Source: Orbilia blumenaviensis (taxonomy: Eukaryota > Ascomycota > Orbiliomycetes > Orbiliales > Orbiliaceae). Taken from it: a DNA stretch of 64,000 nucleotides. Made by a program: the position numbers and the translations under genes. The notes below the pieces were generated by a model. The model was given only the letters and a program-made list of their open reading frames with translations, made no database searches and had not been told where the DNA came from. The DNA lies in contig JAVHNS010000012.1 in NCBI GenBank assembly GCA_036872755.1, positions 1,054,001 to 1,118,000 of the forward strand. The letters are read 5' to 3'. Positions within the stretch are counted from its first letter, which is position 1. Each line of letters starts with the position of its first letter. This document shows positions 44,872-55,596 of this stretch, piece by piece.

Positions 44872-45824
44872 CTATAGAACCTCCACTCTTTTACTGATAG
44901 AAATCAACTCGCATTTCGGCCGCAGCATTTCTTTAGGATATAACACCAGCCCCACCTGGACAGCACACGAATCGTGATCCACATCTTCCCACTCCGAACT
45001 AATTGGGTACCCAGCAGTACGCCTCCAAAGGGCTGAACGAATTGATATCTGAACGCGGCATGTCTGCTCCATACTCAAATTCCCACTTTGTTTGCATGAT
45101 TCCCGTAGTCTGTCCACCGTACCCTCGACAAACTGTCGGATAGTGATGGATGGATCGAATCCAAAATACTCCTTTAAATCGAATTTGGGGTTAGGACTAG
45201 CGCGGATAACATCGTATACGACAACAATCGGCTCGTTTATTGTTCCGGTTAATACAGGTTCGTCCAAGAAAGGGTGTGATGCTGGTATCCTAATTCGGTA
45301 GAAATCGTCGTTGTGTATCTTGGGAGAACTGCGGATGTAACGGCATTTTTCCATCCATAGCTCGAACGGTGTTTCAGATCTTGGTGAACGAATATTGACG
45401 AGGAAAAAGCCACGCTTTATAGATGCGTCGAGTAGCGAAGGGTATATGGCCTTGGTGCCTTCTGCAGTCGGGATGAAGGTCAAATCTCTACTTCGCTGTT
45501 GCATGCAAGGACGCGTCCATATGTATATATTTTGGCGTCCTTGTGGGGCTCCCCGTTCCATATCATAAGTAGGTTCTTACCATATTTACGAACGCAAATG
45601 GAGCATGCTGGAGCGCATCGATATTCGTTGTGCAAAAATCTGTGCACCTGTAACGTTTTATTTTCGGCTAGCAGGCCTTGATACCGATCCTTCCGGAAAG
45701 TTTGGGCGGTGAGAATAGAAGCCCACAGCATGCAAACCTGTGCGGCACATGCTTGGGCCCATGTAGGGAGGTACCTAAAGATCTCAGTTTTGATTTCGGT
45801 TGGGAGATCTTGAAAAGATGGCAT
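44872..45824 (-). CDS. F-box protein, tandem family member 4
   Basis: Exon 1 is 45824-45581 (244 nt) and exon 2 45485-44872, with a 95-nt GTAAGA...GTAGAG intron in phase 1; 285 aa. The F-box is at residues 1-45 (MPSFQDLPTEIKTEIFRYLP, VCMLWASIL), then VHRFLHNEY and YRCAPACSICVRKYG with the C-x3-C-x2-C pattern. Exon 2 contains YPSLLDASIKRGFFLV, FELWMEKC, HPFLDEPVL, ITIRQFVEGTV and CRVQISI. Exon 1 has exactly the same length as in members 3 and 5, supporting descent by duplication. The start is the only methionine before the F-box. Predicted SCF adaptor of unknown target. Confidence 0.85.
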
Positions 45825-46230
45825 CTCGATTTTTAGCTTCTATTCCGCCTGCATGCCAGAATAACCTCGGGATAGAACTCGCAGCTGGGTGCTAAATATT
45901 CGAGTTAGGCGATACGTCACAGCTGCAGCTAGTACCCCGCCAAGGCCCCAAGAGCATGCGACAGCAATTGACATGTCGAACTCATGATAAAGGTGCATAA
46001 GCAGCCAAATTTGGGCTGCCAAAACAGCAAAACTACAAGCGCAGCCATGTATAAATACTTTTTGGTCAGAACTGAAGCGCCACCTTCGCCCTCAGATCAA
46101 TTTGGCTCTGAGTATACTCTTGAAACCCGATTCCTGTCCCATCAATGAAAGTCCCTTCGATTCTGGGTTCTTCCTGCCGCATAGAGGTCTTATATCACGC
46201 TTAGACGGCGCTACAAATGGAAAGTCCCTC
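45825..46230. other. Spacer between members 4 and 5, with a hydrophobic open frame
   Basis: On the minus strand, 46091 down to 45840 is open for 84 codons and reads like a membrane protein, with two hydrophobic stretches (AVLAAQIWLLMHLY and AVACSWGLGGVLAAAVTY) and a basic stretch after them. There is no suitable upstream ATG, so it may be a lost exon, a relic or chance. Confidence 0.35.
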
Positions 46231-47360
46231 TTATAATTCCCAGTACCTGATCCCGGCATCCTGGGCCTTGAACCGTGAAAACACGCTCTCCCAAACACCG
46301 CCACCCAAAGTCAGATTCTCAACTTCTTGGCAGCATATCCCCTCCGCATCCAAATCCAACCCCAATCTCGGTCGCCCTTCCATAGAGACCCCGTTAATCG
46401 AAAGCCTTACTCGGACGGCTCTCTCAATATTTCTTGTGGGGTTTTTGTAGCATATCTTTCGTAGCCGCGTCCAAGATAGGTCTACTAGCTGACGGACCGT
46501 GAGCTCTGGATGAACCGGAAAAGTCAAATTCGCGGTAGGACTCTCTTTATCGAACAGTTTTGTCGTACAATGAGGGAAGCACGCTCGGTATTGAAGGTCG
46601 AACTTTGTCATACTCTCAGGAAGGGTTATTTGTTCGCCTAGTTCCACTACACGAACGGCTTCGCTTACTGGGGGTATTGGCGTATATTGCGATCCCATCG
46701 TCACCATTCGATAGAGCCTTCTCTGGTTATAACGACGAAATAAATGTGTATTCATCTCATCTTTTATATTTAAGGAATAAGGAGTAGGCGGTCCTGAGTC
46801 TAGTCCGTCGTATGAAAGCACAGGCTCGTTGAGGAGTTGGTGGGACGCTGGGATCTCTATCTTGCGGAAATCACAGCTAGCGGTTTCTATCTGCGAAGGA
46901 GAAAAGGAACAATTCTCTATCCAGAGCTCGTAAGATACTATATCTGTGGTGTCGGGGTGTAATCTCGCGGTTAAAAATATCCGCTTTGAAGTCGCAGCCG
47001 ACAGCGAGGGATAATGTAGTTTATGTGCTTCTTCTGAATTGTGAGCTTCAAGATTGCATTGGTTCTCATCGTCGGGACTTGAACGCTCAAGGAATCAAAT
47101 CATAATATCAACGTACCATATTTGCTACTGCATATATAACAATTGGAAGTGCAGAAAAAACGGCTATATAAGAGCCAATGTATTCTGAAAGGTGCATCCC
47201 CAAAGCGAAATACGGGATGGCGGAGTTGCTGTATCTCACGGGTCGCAATTATCGAGCGCCACAGGGAGCAGACCCGGAGCACGGCGGGGTGGTCCCAAGG
47301 GCTCACAAATGATAGTATCTGGATCTGAAGCTCGACCGGGAGGACACCGAGCGACGCCAT
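46231..47360 (-). CDS. F-box protein, tandem family member 5
   Basis: Exon 1 is 47360-47117 (244 nt) and exon 2 47033-46231, with an 83-nt GTACGT...TTCAG intron in phase 1; 348 aa. F-box MASLGVLPVELQIQILSF and VCSLWRSII, then IHWLLYSRF and FFCTSNCYICSSKYG. Exon 2 starts EEAHKLHYPSLSAATSKR and holds YELWIENC, HQLLNEPVL, LTVRQLVDLSWTRLR, VRVRLSI and LGLDLDAEGICC. It is one of the most motif-complete copies and could serve as the family reference. A spacer of about 70 residues between HQLLNEPVL and the later motifs is longer than in members 4 and 6. Predicted SCF adaptor. Confidence 0.85.
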
Positions 47361-47871
47361 TGCGCGTTGAAACTTTAAGAAGGCACCCCAGGAGCTAACG
47401 GTTTAAGGATGTATTTGGACAGTTTACATACCTACATATGTGAATGTGGGGTGGTTGATGAAACCAGGAGTTTGTGGTAAAACTCTCCGACTGAACGCGG
47501 GGCTTCTGAGGTTCCTCGCAAGGTCTTGCAAGGCCAACAACGAATCAAATCCTGTGCCGCAACACCCGATGATAGGAACAAGACGATTGCGAAGACGTAC
47601 TTGGGTGATGTAAGTACAGTCCGGTTGGTTATAATTGCAATACAAGGCTGGAATTTCGGAACGCGATTCAAAAAGCCTTAAGTTAAAAAGTTCGCGGGGT
47701 TGAACAACTGATTTGATTGCCCCGTCCTCGAGTGCGCACAAATAGCAGCCACAGCGTTGATGTAACGGGAACAAGTTGGCTCTTTGGCCATTAACTTGAA
47801 CTTTTTCATATCTTCAGTATCTGCTAATTTATATCTATCGTTTTGGGTTTGAGCAATCTAATATTTACATG
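47361..47871. other. Spacer between members 5 and 6, with a secretory-like open frame
   Basis: About 510 bases. On the minus strand (47671-47432) a frame lacking an ATG contains YVFAIVLFLSSGVAAQ followed by DLIRCWPCKTL, which looks like a signal peptide and the start of a small Cys-containing protein. A second frame, also without ATG, is open for 116 codons over the same stretch. Neither is called as a gene. Confidence 0.3.
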
Positions 47872-48806
47872 CTACCAGCTTGAAAACACCCCGAACTGGA
47901 AATCCCCCACTTTTGCTTGTATTTCGCTGCAACAAATACCCTCAGCATCTAGTTCAATTTGTAGAACGGCCCGGCTACCTGGTCCCTTAGACTCTTCGGC
48001 AATCGAGAATCTAACCCGCTGCACAAAACGAATATTGTTTTTCGCGAAGCGAAAACAAAGATGTTTTAGTGGTACCCATGTTGAATCTATCATATGCTGC
48101 AGCGTCATATACGGCGATATTGTGAGTGTCGGTGGATTTTGAACTGAGATTGGGTTTTTCGTAAAGTCGGTGGAACAATGCTGGAAGCAGATTTTATATC
48201 GCACGGGGAGGGTCGGGTTACTGCGACCGGTGCTCCTGCACACATAGTCGTCGTCTCCTGCCCGTGGTCGCAGCACAGTTTCTTTCAGGATAGCACACTT
48301 GGTGCTCTCCCTCCTGACGATAATGATTTTCCGGAAATCATCACCAACAACATGCGCAAGCTTGGGCACACTGGAGCACCTCTCGATCCAAATTTCGTAC
48401 CCGCATATCCTAGCATTCGTGTGACCAAAGACCCCTACTAAGAAGACGCGCTTAAAGGTAGCGGAAGATAAAGTGGGATAATCGTCCCTGTAGTTTTCTA
48501 TAGCCGAAAATATTAACCGTGAAAACTTCTTGATTTGATTTTGGATTCCATTATAAATGGCTTACTATATTTGTCGAAACAGGTTGAACATGTAGGATCG
48601 CAATGGTAGTTATTCCGTAGAAGCCAATGTATTCCAATGGATGCAGCCTGATGCTGAACTTCTGGGAAGCGAATTTGGTACATTTGAGAATTTATAATTC
48701 GGTCCCATTGAGAGCAGACCCGGCGAGGTGCAGAGAGTTCCCATGGAGGAATGAATGAGAGTATATGCGCCTGGAGCTCTACTGGGATTGTGCTAAAAGA
48801 CGCCAT
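47872..48806 (-). CDS. F-box protein, tandem family member 6
   Basis: Exon 1 is 48806-48566 and exon 2 48497-47872, with a 68-nt GTAAGC...CTATAG intron in phase 1; 288 aa. F-box MASFSTIPVELQAHILSF and VCSQWDRII, then IHWLLRNNY and YHCDPTCSTCFDKYS. Exon 2 holds YPTLSSATFKRVFLVGV, YEIWIERC, the degenerate CAILKETVL in place of HPFLxEPVL, MTLQHMIDSTW, QRVRFSI and LQIELDAEGICC. The last motif matches member 5 (DLDAEGICC), pointing to these two as the closest pair in the array. Predicted SCF adaptor. Confidence 0.85.
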
Positions 48807-49797
48807 TTCATGACCTTGACAGTAAGGTATTCAAAAAGCTATATCTGTATGAAAGAACAGATTGATTTCTAGATGCTGAGTGAACGTCTGCTATAATATA
48901 GGGTAACAATAGTCTCGGTCCAAACTAGAGTAGCAATATATGGATAAGGGTAGGGCCTCAACATAAAGTATGTTAGTATTGAAGCATTTCCCGGCTAACT
49001 CTTAGCCAAGCTTCTCTTTATGATTTGTTTCTACATACTTCGTACAATTGTGCAAACACTGCGTTGGCATTAATGCATTTCAGGATCCAGTCACGATCAT
49101 ACCCATGATCCTGAGTCAGCACTCGAGTTCGAATTCGTGTTTGAAATCGCCAGCCTCACATTGATTGGCCGTATTGGGAAGTCATTTATTCCGGTCCTTG
49201 TAATTACCTAATGAACTTATGCATAGCCCGGGTGCTCAAATGAAGAGTTGCGCAATTGCGGTGCAATGGATCGAATAATAAATATATATAACAGACACGC
49301 AGGCGCCTAGGCACGTGCCTCTCGCAATGACTCTAGGTCCAGGGTCAAATATTCTTACCAAAGAGGCTGACTCAGCCAGCTATTTACATTGCCTTGTTGG
49401 AACGGTTTGGTCACTCAGTTTGATGTTGAACTTCCATACTCGAACAACGCAAAAAGCCTTAGGTTCATGTTCAGCGCTAACAAGATAAATTGTGGACGAG
49501 ATGTAAGTGCAAAGACCATTTTTACGATATAGATCCAAAGAAATACAGATGTTCGTATGGTGGTCTCTACCGATAAATGAAAGAATTGGAATTTCGGTTG
49601 AGATTTAAGCAAAATTAGTTCAATTTTAAGAATATAAGGCTTCAAAGGGAATTTCGAAAACTAGTATACAAAACATTAAATCTCCAGTAGAGATGGCTTG
49701 CACTTGCCAATCTATGGTTGTCTGAATCTATATCAAAGAATACCACTGTAGCTGCTTTATAAGATTACTTCCCCCAATTACATTATTTGCTCCGAAT
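48807..49797. other. Spacer in the F-box array
   Basis: About 1 kb between members 6 and 7. An open minus-strand frame near 49.4-49.65 kb shows no family motif. Nothing is called. Confidence 0.4.
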
Positions 49798-50726
49798 TTA
49801 TTTTTTTTCAAGCTTAAACAACGACCACTGATTCCCAACATTTCCTTCAACTGCCAATTCCACCTGAAAGACTGGTCGCCCCTCCGCCCAGTTTCCCATA
49901 AGCACGTTCGATTCCGCCAAAAACATAAATTTAACTTGCTTGAACTTCTGTGGACAGGAATACAGGTCCGAGGTATACGCGTCCTTTAATACCCCCCATG
50001 TTTCCTGCGTCAAGTCGTGGACTGTAGTATCGGGGTCTACCCGGATTTGGTCGCAGTTTATTTCTATGGCATAACCATTCGAAAAACGGATAAACCCCTG
50101 GATGGCTATTGCCAGCTTGCTGAAGCTCTTTCCTTTGTTGGATTTATGGCTGCTTGTGCAGCGGGACTCCAATATAGCCAGCTCCTTTAGAAGCGGATGG
50201 TTCGCCAGTATCGGAATTCCGTGATATTTTTTGTCCTTGCCACCGGACTTTGAACAGTTTTCTACCCATAGATCGTAATTTGTAATTTTGTAGGACTTTG
50301 GGTCGACCGATGCTGTGAGAAATACAGGCTTATAGTCGTATATCTCTGGCATGAATGGGAACTGTCGGCTAAGATTTAATGAATATGGACTTTTCAATGC
50401 TAGGGGTTTACTTGCATCATTAGTTCAGTCTACTAAGAATATCACTGCATTTCTTTATAGTTTTACTAGCACCTACCCTTTCTCTCAACGCATGCAGTGC
50501 AGATATCACTGCAGTTGAGTTCATTGTAAAGAAGCTGGTGCGGCCGGATATTTTGACCATCATCACTGTGACAGAGTTCTTTATAACGAGTTTTGAGAAA
50601 ACGAGGCGCGTCGAGAATAGCATGCCATAATGTACATACTTGCATCGCGCAAATTTGGTCTGGAAAAGAAAGGTAGGAGAGGATAAAGGTATGAAGTTCT
50701 ATGGGAAGGGCATCGATGGATTTCAT
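49798..50726 (-). CDS. F-box protein, tandem family member 7
   Basis: Exon 1 is 50726-50477 and exon 2 50399-49798, with a 77-nt GTAGGT...CCTAG intron in phase 1; 283 aa. F-box MKSIDALPIELHTFILSY and VCTLWHAIL, then PHQLLYNEL and LNCSDICTACVERKG. Exon 2 holds YKPVFLTASVD, YDLWVENC, HPLLKELAI, TTVHDLTQETW, KQVKFMF and FQVELAVEGN. Spacing of the motifs follows the other copies closely. The C-terminal residues are basic (LFKLEKK). Predicted SCF adaptor. Confidence 0.83.
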
Positions 50727-51183
50727 TTCAATAACAAGAACGCGAATACGCGAATTTGTCGATATATCGGCGTCTCGGAAACCAGATGTTTACAGATTCC
50801 GAGACTGGATGATATGTTTACTCAACAAAGTCCTTCGGCAATTAAATACCTGTTGAAAATATCAAGAAGAGTCATGGCTGGTTACCTTGACCACCACCTC
50901 GTCAGGCCCGGTAAGAGCCTCCCCGGCCTGGATCCTGTTAAGACTCGCGAGCTCAACGCAATTTGCTACAACAAAAGAAAATCAAAATCTCAGGTCAGGA
51001 TTGATGGGTCACTCTTGTGGGGGCTGGGTTCCAAATTTAAATACTCCAGCTCGAGCTTATAACATCCGTTCGCGATCGCTTTTCAGTCACTACTCCACCT
51101 GAGCGGGCCACTAGTATGATCATAATCTATTGGATTTAGTGGACTTCCCAATGCCTCTAACACCATTTCTATCACTGGATATC
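50727..51183. other. Spacer in the F-box array
   Basis: About 460 bases. A plus-strand frame of 140 codons (50640-51062) overlaps the start of member 7 and shows no recognisable features, so it is not called. Confidence 0.4.
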
Positions 51184-51711
51184 CTACCGGTATTCAAGAT
51201 CCAGCATCATAAACGTCACACGACTGACTCGCTTAATAGTCGGTTCTGGCTCTGCGTAACACTCTCTGCGCATTATCTGCCATAAGGACGATATTAGTTG
51301 CCGAACCGTCATCCCAAATGACACATCTATGGAAATACCACATTTCCCAGAGTCCGGGTGAAGGATTTTGTTAGGGACAATTTCTCAGGAAATTTAGTCC
51401 TTAAAGAATCTCTCTTTAGGAATAGGAGTCGGCTTTGCAAAGCAAAATCTCACGAGGAAGAAAGGCTCTATCCGGGTATGGCCGAGGGAGGGATTTGATG
51501 GGGGTCCCATACCAGAGAACGCCGGTTCTTCCAAGCACGGATGGTTGGTTTAGAGTGGGATCTTATCAAAAAAGCTGCCTTCCAGACATGTTCCCAACCA
51601 CGTCATTCTGAATGAGCATTGTTCGATTTAGACCTCATAGCCGGTAAATGTGTTGTGTCTGGGCGGAGTATGGTGCTGAGGTAGGACCTTTTGAAAGGCC
51701 ATCGGTATAGT
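51184..51711 (-). pseudogene. F-box family member 8, heavily mutated (C-terminal exon only)
   Basis: Minus-strand remnants of exon 2 are clear. GYEV-stop-IEQC stands for YELWIEKC, with TAA at 51630-51628 on the Trp codon. It is followed by a second in-frame TAA at 51552-51550, then TNHPCLEEPAF (HPFLxEPVL motif), then MTVRQLISSLWQIMRREC and SRVTFMMLDLEYR up to a stop at 51184. Further stops lie in between. I could not find an F-box exon upstream as far as 52.2 kb, so exon 1 appears lost or unrecognisable. The orientation and position fit a former array member. Confidence 0.75.
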
Positions 51712-53119
51712 ATACAGAAGGGAAAGCAACTACCGATCTCGAAGATTGGACAGGGCCATGGCGCCAGTAGGCTAATATATGGGTGCTTGGGCCATCAACT
51801 GGCGCGGAAGAACCTTCGATCAATCATAAGGGCTTTTAATGAAAATCATAAGCGCGCTTAAGCGTTGTGAACCAATCGATGTCAAGTACATGTATTGTTG
51901 TTCACTGTGTACTGACATATCTAAATAAGTTACAAGAGGAACAGCTATCATGCGATAGGCATTAGTAACGATAGTAGAGGAGCTCATGAACTTGAACAAC
52001 GGGATAGATAGACAGACTCTGGATCTTGTCTCATTCACATCAAAGGAAGGGTAGGATAAGAACCTAACCAAAACATATATAAAGCTATCATCATGAAGAC
52101 AGAGGACAGAATCTACGCGACCAATTTGAGGGCGTCTCATAATTACTAACTTGACCGAAATAAAGGGAACAAAAAAAGCGGGCGAGCTCGGTCCCCAGAT
52201 TCGGCGATTCCAGTCAGGCATAGAGTTGTTAAATTAGCAGAGTTATGCCCGTGCCCAGACACACACAAAGTCGAACCACAACCCCCGTATTCCGGTCCGT
52301 CTATCGCTGGTAAGAGTTTCGGTAATTAAAAGGGCCCATCGTTCTAGTAAAGTACTAGAGCACCGAATATTATAAATGATAAGCCAAAATCAATTGGAAT
52401 AAATAAGTCTAGATTAGTATATAGATATTTACGAGACCAGAACAGACTGGGGATCCAGCCTGTTGTTTATGTATTTAGATACTGTGCTGGAAAAGTATAC
52501 TTTTGGGTACCGCCAATCGATTAATCGTGATCCGAAATATATATACGTGGGGCCATTTTCGTGTAATATCATATTTTAATACTGATTTACTATGCATTAC
52601 CGGATTAATGTTGGATTAGTGCCGTATCAATCCCACCCCGATTTCAAACGCAGTTAAGTATTTAAAGCTGCATGCATGTACACAAATATAGAGGTACCCT
52701 GTAAAAGGTTTGAGCTTCATAGAACGTCTACAACGTCACTACGTTGGGGCTATCGAGGTATAATTACGCCCCGACTGTCTCGGACCGTGAAATGTCTAAA
52801 ATTTCAGAATAGCAGATCTAAAGGTTCATTGATTTGACTTGGCTGATATCTCATATCTAGCTACTGGTCCTTAGGGCATCTGTTTGATGCCCTTCTCTAT
52901 GCGCAATTACCAAAGTATAGATTTTAAGATACATCAATTGACCTTCAAAGTCTAGCTTAACACTTGTCATTCCTCCTTGTCCCCCTAGTATAGATATCCC
53001 TGCGGCATAAACTTGCTTTTAAGGGCATATGTCAGTATATGATACTTAAATCGTTTCCACTCCCAACGTACTTAAGTGGTAGACAACATACTCGGATATC
53101 GGGTTCTTTAGCTGGCTAT
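51712..53119. other. Gene-poor stretch in the F-box array
   Basis: About 1.4 kb of AT-rich sequence. A minus-strand frame of 133 codons (52221-51820) shows no F-box motif and no other recognisable feature. Confidence 0.4.
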
Positions 53120-53314
53120 TTAGCAGCCCTGGCCAGTTGGTGGACCAACGCTGCATCCGCTGATGTTGCAGTTCCAGTAGCGGCATTGGCCGTTGATGCA
53201 GATAACACCAGCTGGGCAGCCACGCTTCTCGAGGGTGACGGTCTCATCTGGAGTTGGGGCAGCCATGACGGCGACAGAGAGGATGGCAACAACGATAGTG
53301 CTGAAGAACTTCAT
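53120..53314 (-). CDS. Small secreted cysteine-rich peptide precursor, 64 aa
   Basis: Intronless frame from ATG 53314 (context ATCAAAATG) to TAA at 53120. Residues 1-19 form a textbook signal peptide (MKFFSTIVVAILSVAVMAA). A short acidic propeptide (PTPDETVTLE) ends in the dibasic Kex2-type site KR. The predicted mature peptide has 33 residues with six cysteines in the pattern C-x5-C-x4-C-x4-C-x4-C-x9-C, enough for three disulfides. The gene lies on the same strand as the F-box copies, with a TATA box about 145 bases upstream. This is the form of fungal effector or antimicrobial-type peptides, but no family could be named and activity is unknown. It is short, but the signal peptide, processing site and even Cys count make it convincing. 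Confidence 0.82.
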   Translation of the reverse strand: MKFFSTIVVAILSVAVMAAPTPDETVTLEKRGCPAGVICINGQCRYWNCNISGCSVGPPTGQGC

Positions 53315-53457
53315 TTTGATGGTTTATAGAAGGTATGGAGCTCTGAGTCTCTAGTTTCTTAGAATTAAGGCTGTTTTTTGTGGTTGCGGTTGGAATAGTG
53401 TGTGGATGCTGATGTTCTGAGATTCTATTTCCCCCACAGAGCTGCGCCGACTGCCTC

Positions 53458-53465
53458 TTTATATA
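53458..53465 (-). promoter_or_regulatory. TATA box of the small secreted peptide gene
   Basis: The minus strand reads TATATAAAG about 145 bases before the ATG at 53314, followed by a leader rich in A and C without any ATG. The position suits a TATA element with a leader of roughly 110 nt. Confidence 0.55.
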
Positions 53466-55596
53466 CACTTTGGTCTTCCCATAATTGCAACCCTTAGGCT
53501 CTCAGTACTGTAGCTGTAGTTCATTCGTTCTCGAACTGCGAATCAAGATAGACTCGTAAAGCTGCTCATCACGGCACCTAGGCCCGACGGTAAAAATCGT
53601 ATCTCAAGCCATGTCTACTAGAATTAGTCAAAAAAGAAATAAGTTGAAGAATTTTCGACATATACAGTCGATCAGCAAGCTGTAGGTAGATATCTATGAT
53701 CATCAGATAATGATGTCCGTTGTCGCAGATTGGTTGGCTAGGAATAACTGAGGTTGGATACCGGATTCGCGGACGGTTACACCTGCACCGTGCGCGTGCA
53801 TCACCCCCCGCTGATGCATTTACCCCAGATGAGAGCACTCGTATACCTGAGAAGGAGAGCTCTAGCTCGTATAAACATGTCTGGCTAAACTTCATCTAGA
53901 TGAAACCCTAAGGCTCGTGTATACAACCCTATGGCCACGGATTTCGAGTCTTGTGCTCAAGCTAGCTAATAAATTCCAACCCAAACCATATATGTCTATA
54001 TATATTGAGTACCTGTACAGCCTTATATCAGTGGTTGTTGGTGAGTGGTGTTAACTATGCCTCTGGCCGTATTAAATGCACGTTTGGAAAAAATCACAAT
54101 TGCGGCACGTGGAGAAGCCTCAACAGTGATGCCGTGGATTCAACCCTCCGCCCTGTCAGGAAGTAAGCGAATCGATCCTTAAGGTGCATAATCGGAGCCT
54201 GGAAAAGGATAAATGGAAGTAGGAATATCCAATTGGTTAGTAATCGCAAAATCGGGGTTGTATCGGAGGTAACCGAAAGAACTAGTTAAAGTGTAACTTA
54301 ATCGTGGTATTTTACAGGGAAGGATAAATAAAAGATTATATTTCTTGGTGAGTAATCATCAACTGTAAATTGTGGGGTTACCGGTAAGCCAGATCGTAAG
54401 CGCGAGCCAATCGGGACTGATGGCCGGAATATTGAGGGGTTGCCGTCTAAAATGGCACTTTGAATGTATCTACGACAAAGGAACGTTCAGACCTGACATC
54501 TACATCCATCTACGACTTTGCGATTCAGTCGTATACGTTACGTGAGCACATGTGGGAATAGCTTCCTGGCAAATAGGCAGTATCGCCCTACCGGGATGGA
54601 TTTGGCTGACTTTCGTCAGCTTTTCAACAGCTTCGTATAAGCTAGTCTCATTAAACATGAGGTATTTAGTATTTTTCACCCTCGCAGAGTTCGAAGCTCC
54701 AAAAGTATTCGGACCGGCCCTAGTAAGTAATATACTTTCAAAAGGCTAGGTAAGCCACTAGCGAGGGCCGCTACTATGCTAAGCTTTCATATTCATTTAT
54801 TTCCCCCTCTTCCTAGATTCGGGTACATGTACATACATGACAATGCGGGAAAATCTGGAGCCGGGACGGGGATAAAGGAAACGATCCCGGGTATTTAGGA
54901 TAATACCCAGTTTCTTCGCAATTTTGCGCGGCGAGCATATTTTTGTGCGGCTAGGCTGTCAGCAGAATTTTACCCCTTGCTTACGCTATTACCATAAGGT
55001 CTGGTATACGAGGTGACGTCGAGAAAGGTAGTATACTCGAGTGGTAATACCTCAAAGACCACAGCGTGGGATACCTATTGGACGATAAGCCCTCGCCTCG
55101 CGTAGATGTAAGACTCCGATGCCCTATGCATGTTAAATTTTACCATAAATGAATTACGTATCTAAATACCAAATACTGTATTATCTAGCAACAGCTCTGC
55201 CTCGAGTTCCCTTTAATTTCGAAGCCATGATTATGTAGACCAACACAATATCGTGAAATGTGTTGGAAATGTCGTATTTTTTTTTGCGGGCTATTCCGGA
55301 TCTACGAGACTGGGCTAATTCTCGACACTGAACTAGGCTTGACTCAGGATATGGGTTTAAATCGTTGCCTGTTCCTGAGTAACATATATAGGGTAGAAGT
55401 AATATATCACAGGAAAGAATCCTTTGGCTTTCTTCGATAACCCAGCTGTTGCCGTTGCGAGTCACCTACCCCTCCCTCCAGAAATTTCAGGCTGACCAAT
55501 TTCATTGTAACGTGCGTAACGTTTTCCGATTGAAATTGCCGGAAAATTTCCACGCTCTGTCTCCCTTTCCTAATGTGCCTCAGACATACCCTTCCC
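53466..55596. other. Gene-poor stretch, about 2.1 kb
   Basis: Between the small peptide gene and F-box member 9. Several open frames of 60-105 codons, none with recognisable features or F-box motifs. Nothing is called. Confidence 0.4.

Noticed and set aside
51820..52221. Possible exon 1 of the mutated F-box member 8
   Set aside because: The 133-codon frame shows no LPxELQ...VCxxW pattern in any of the three minus-strand frames I read.
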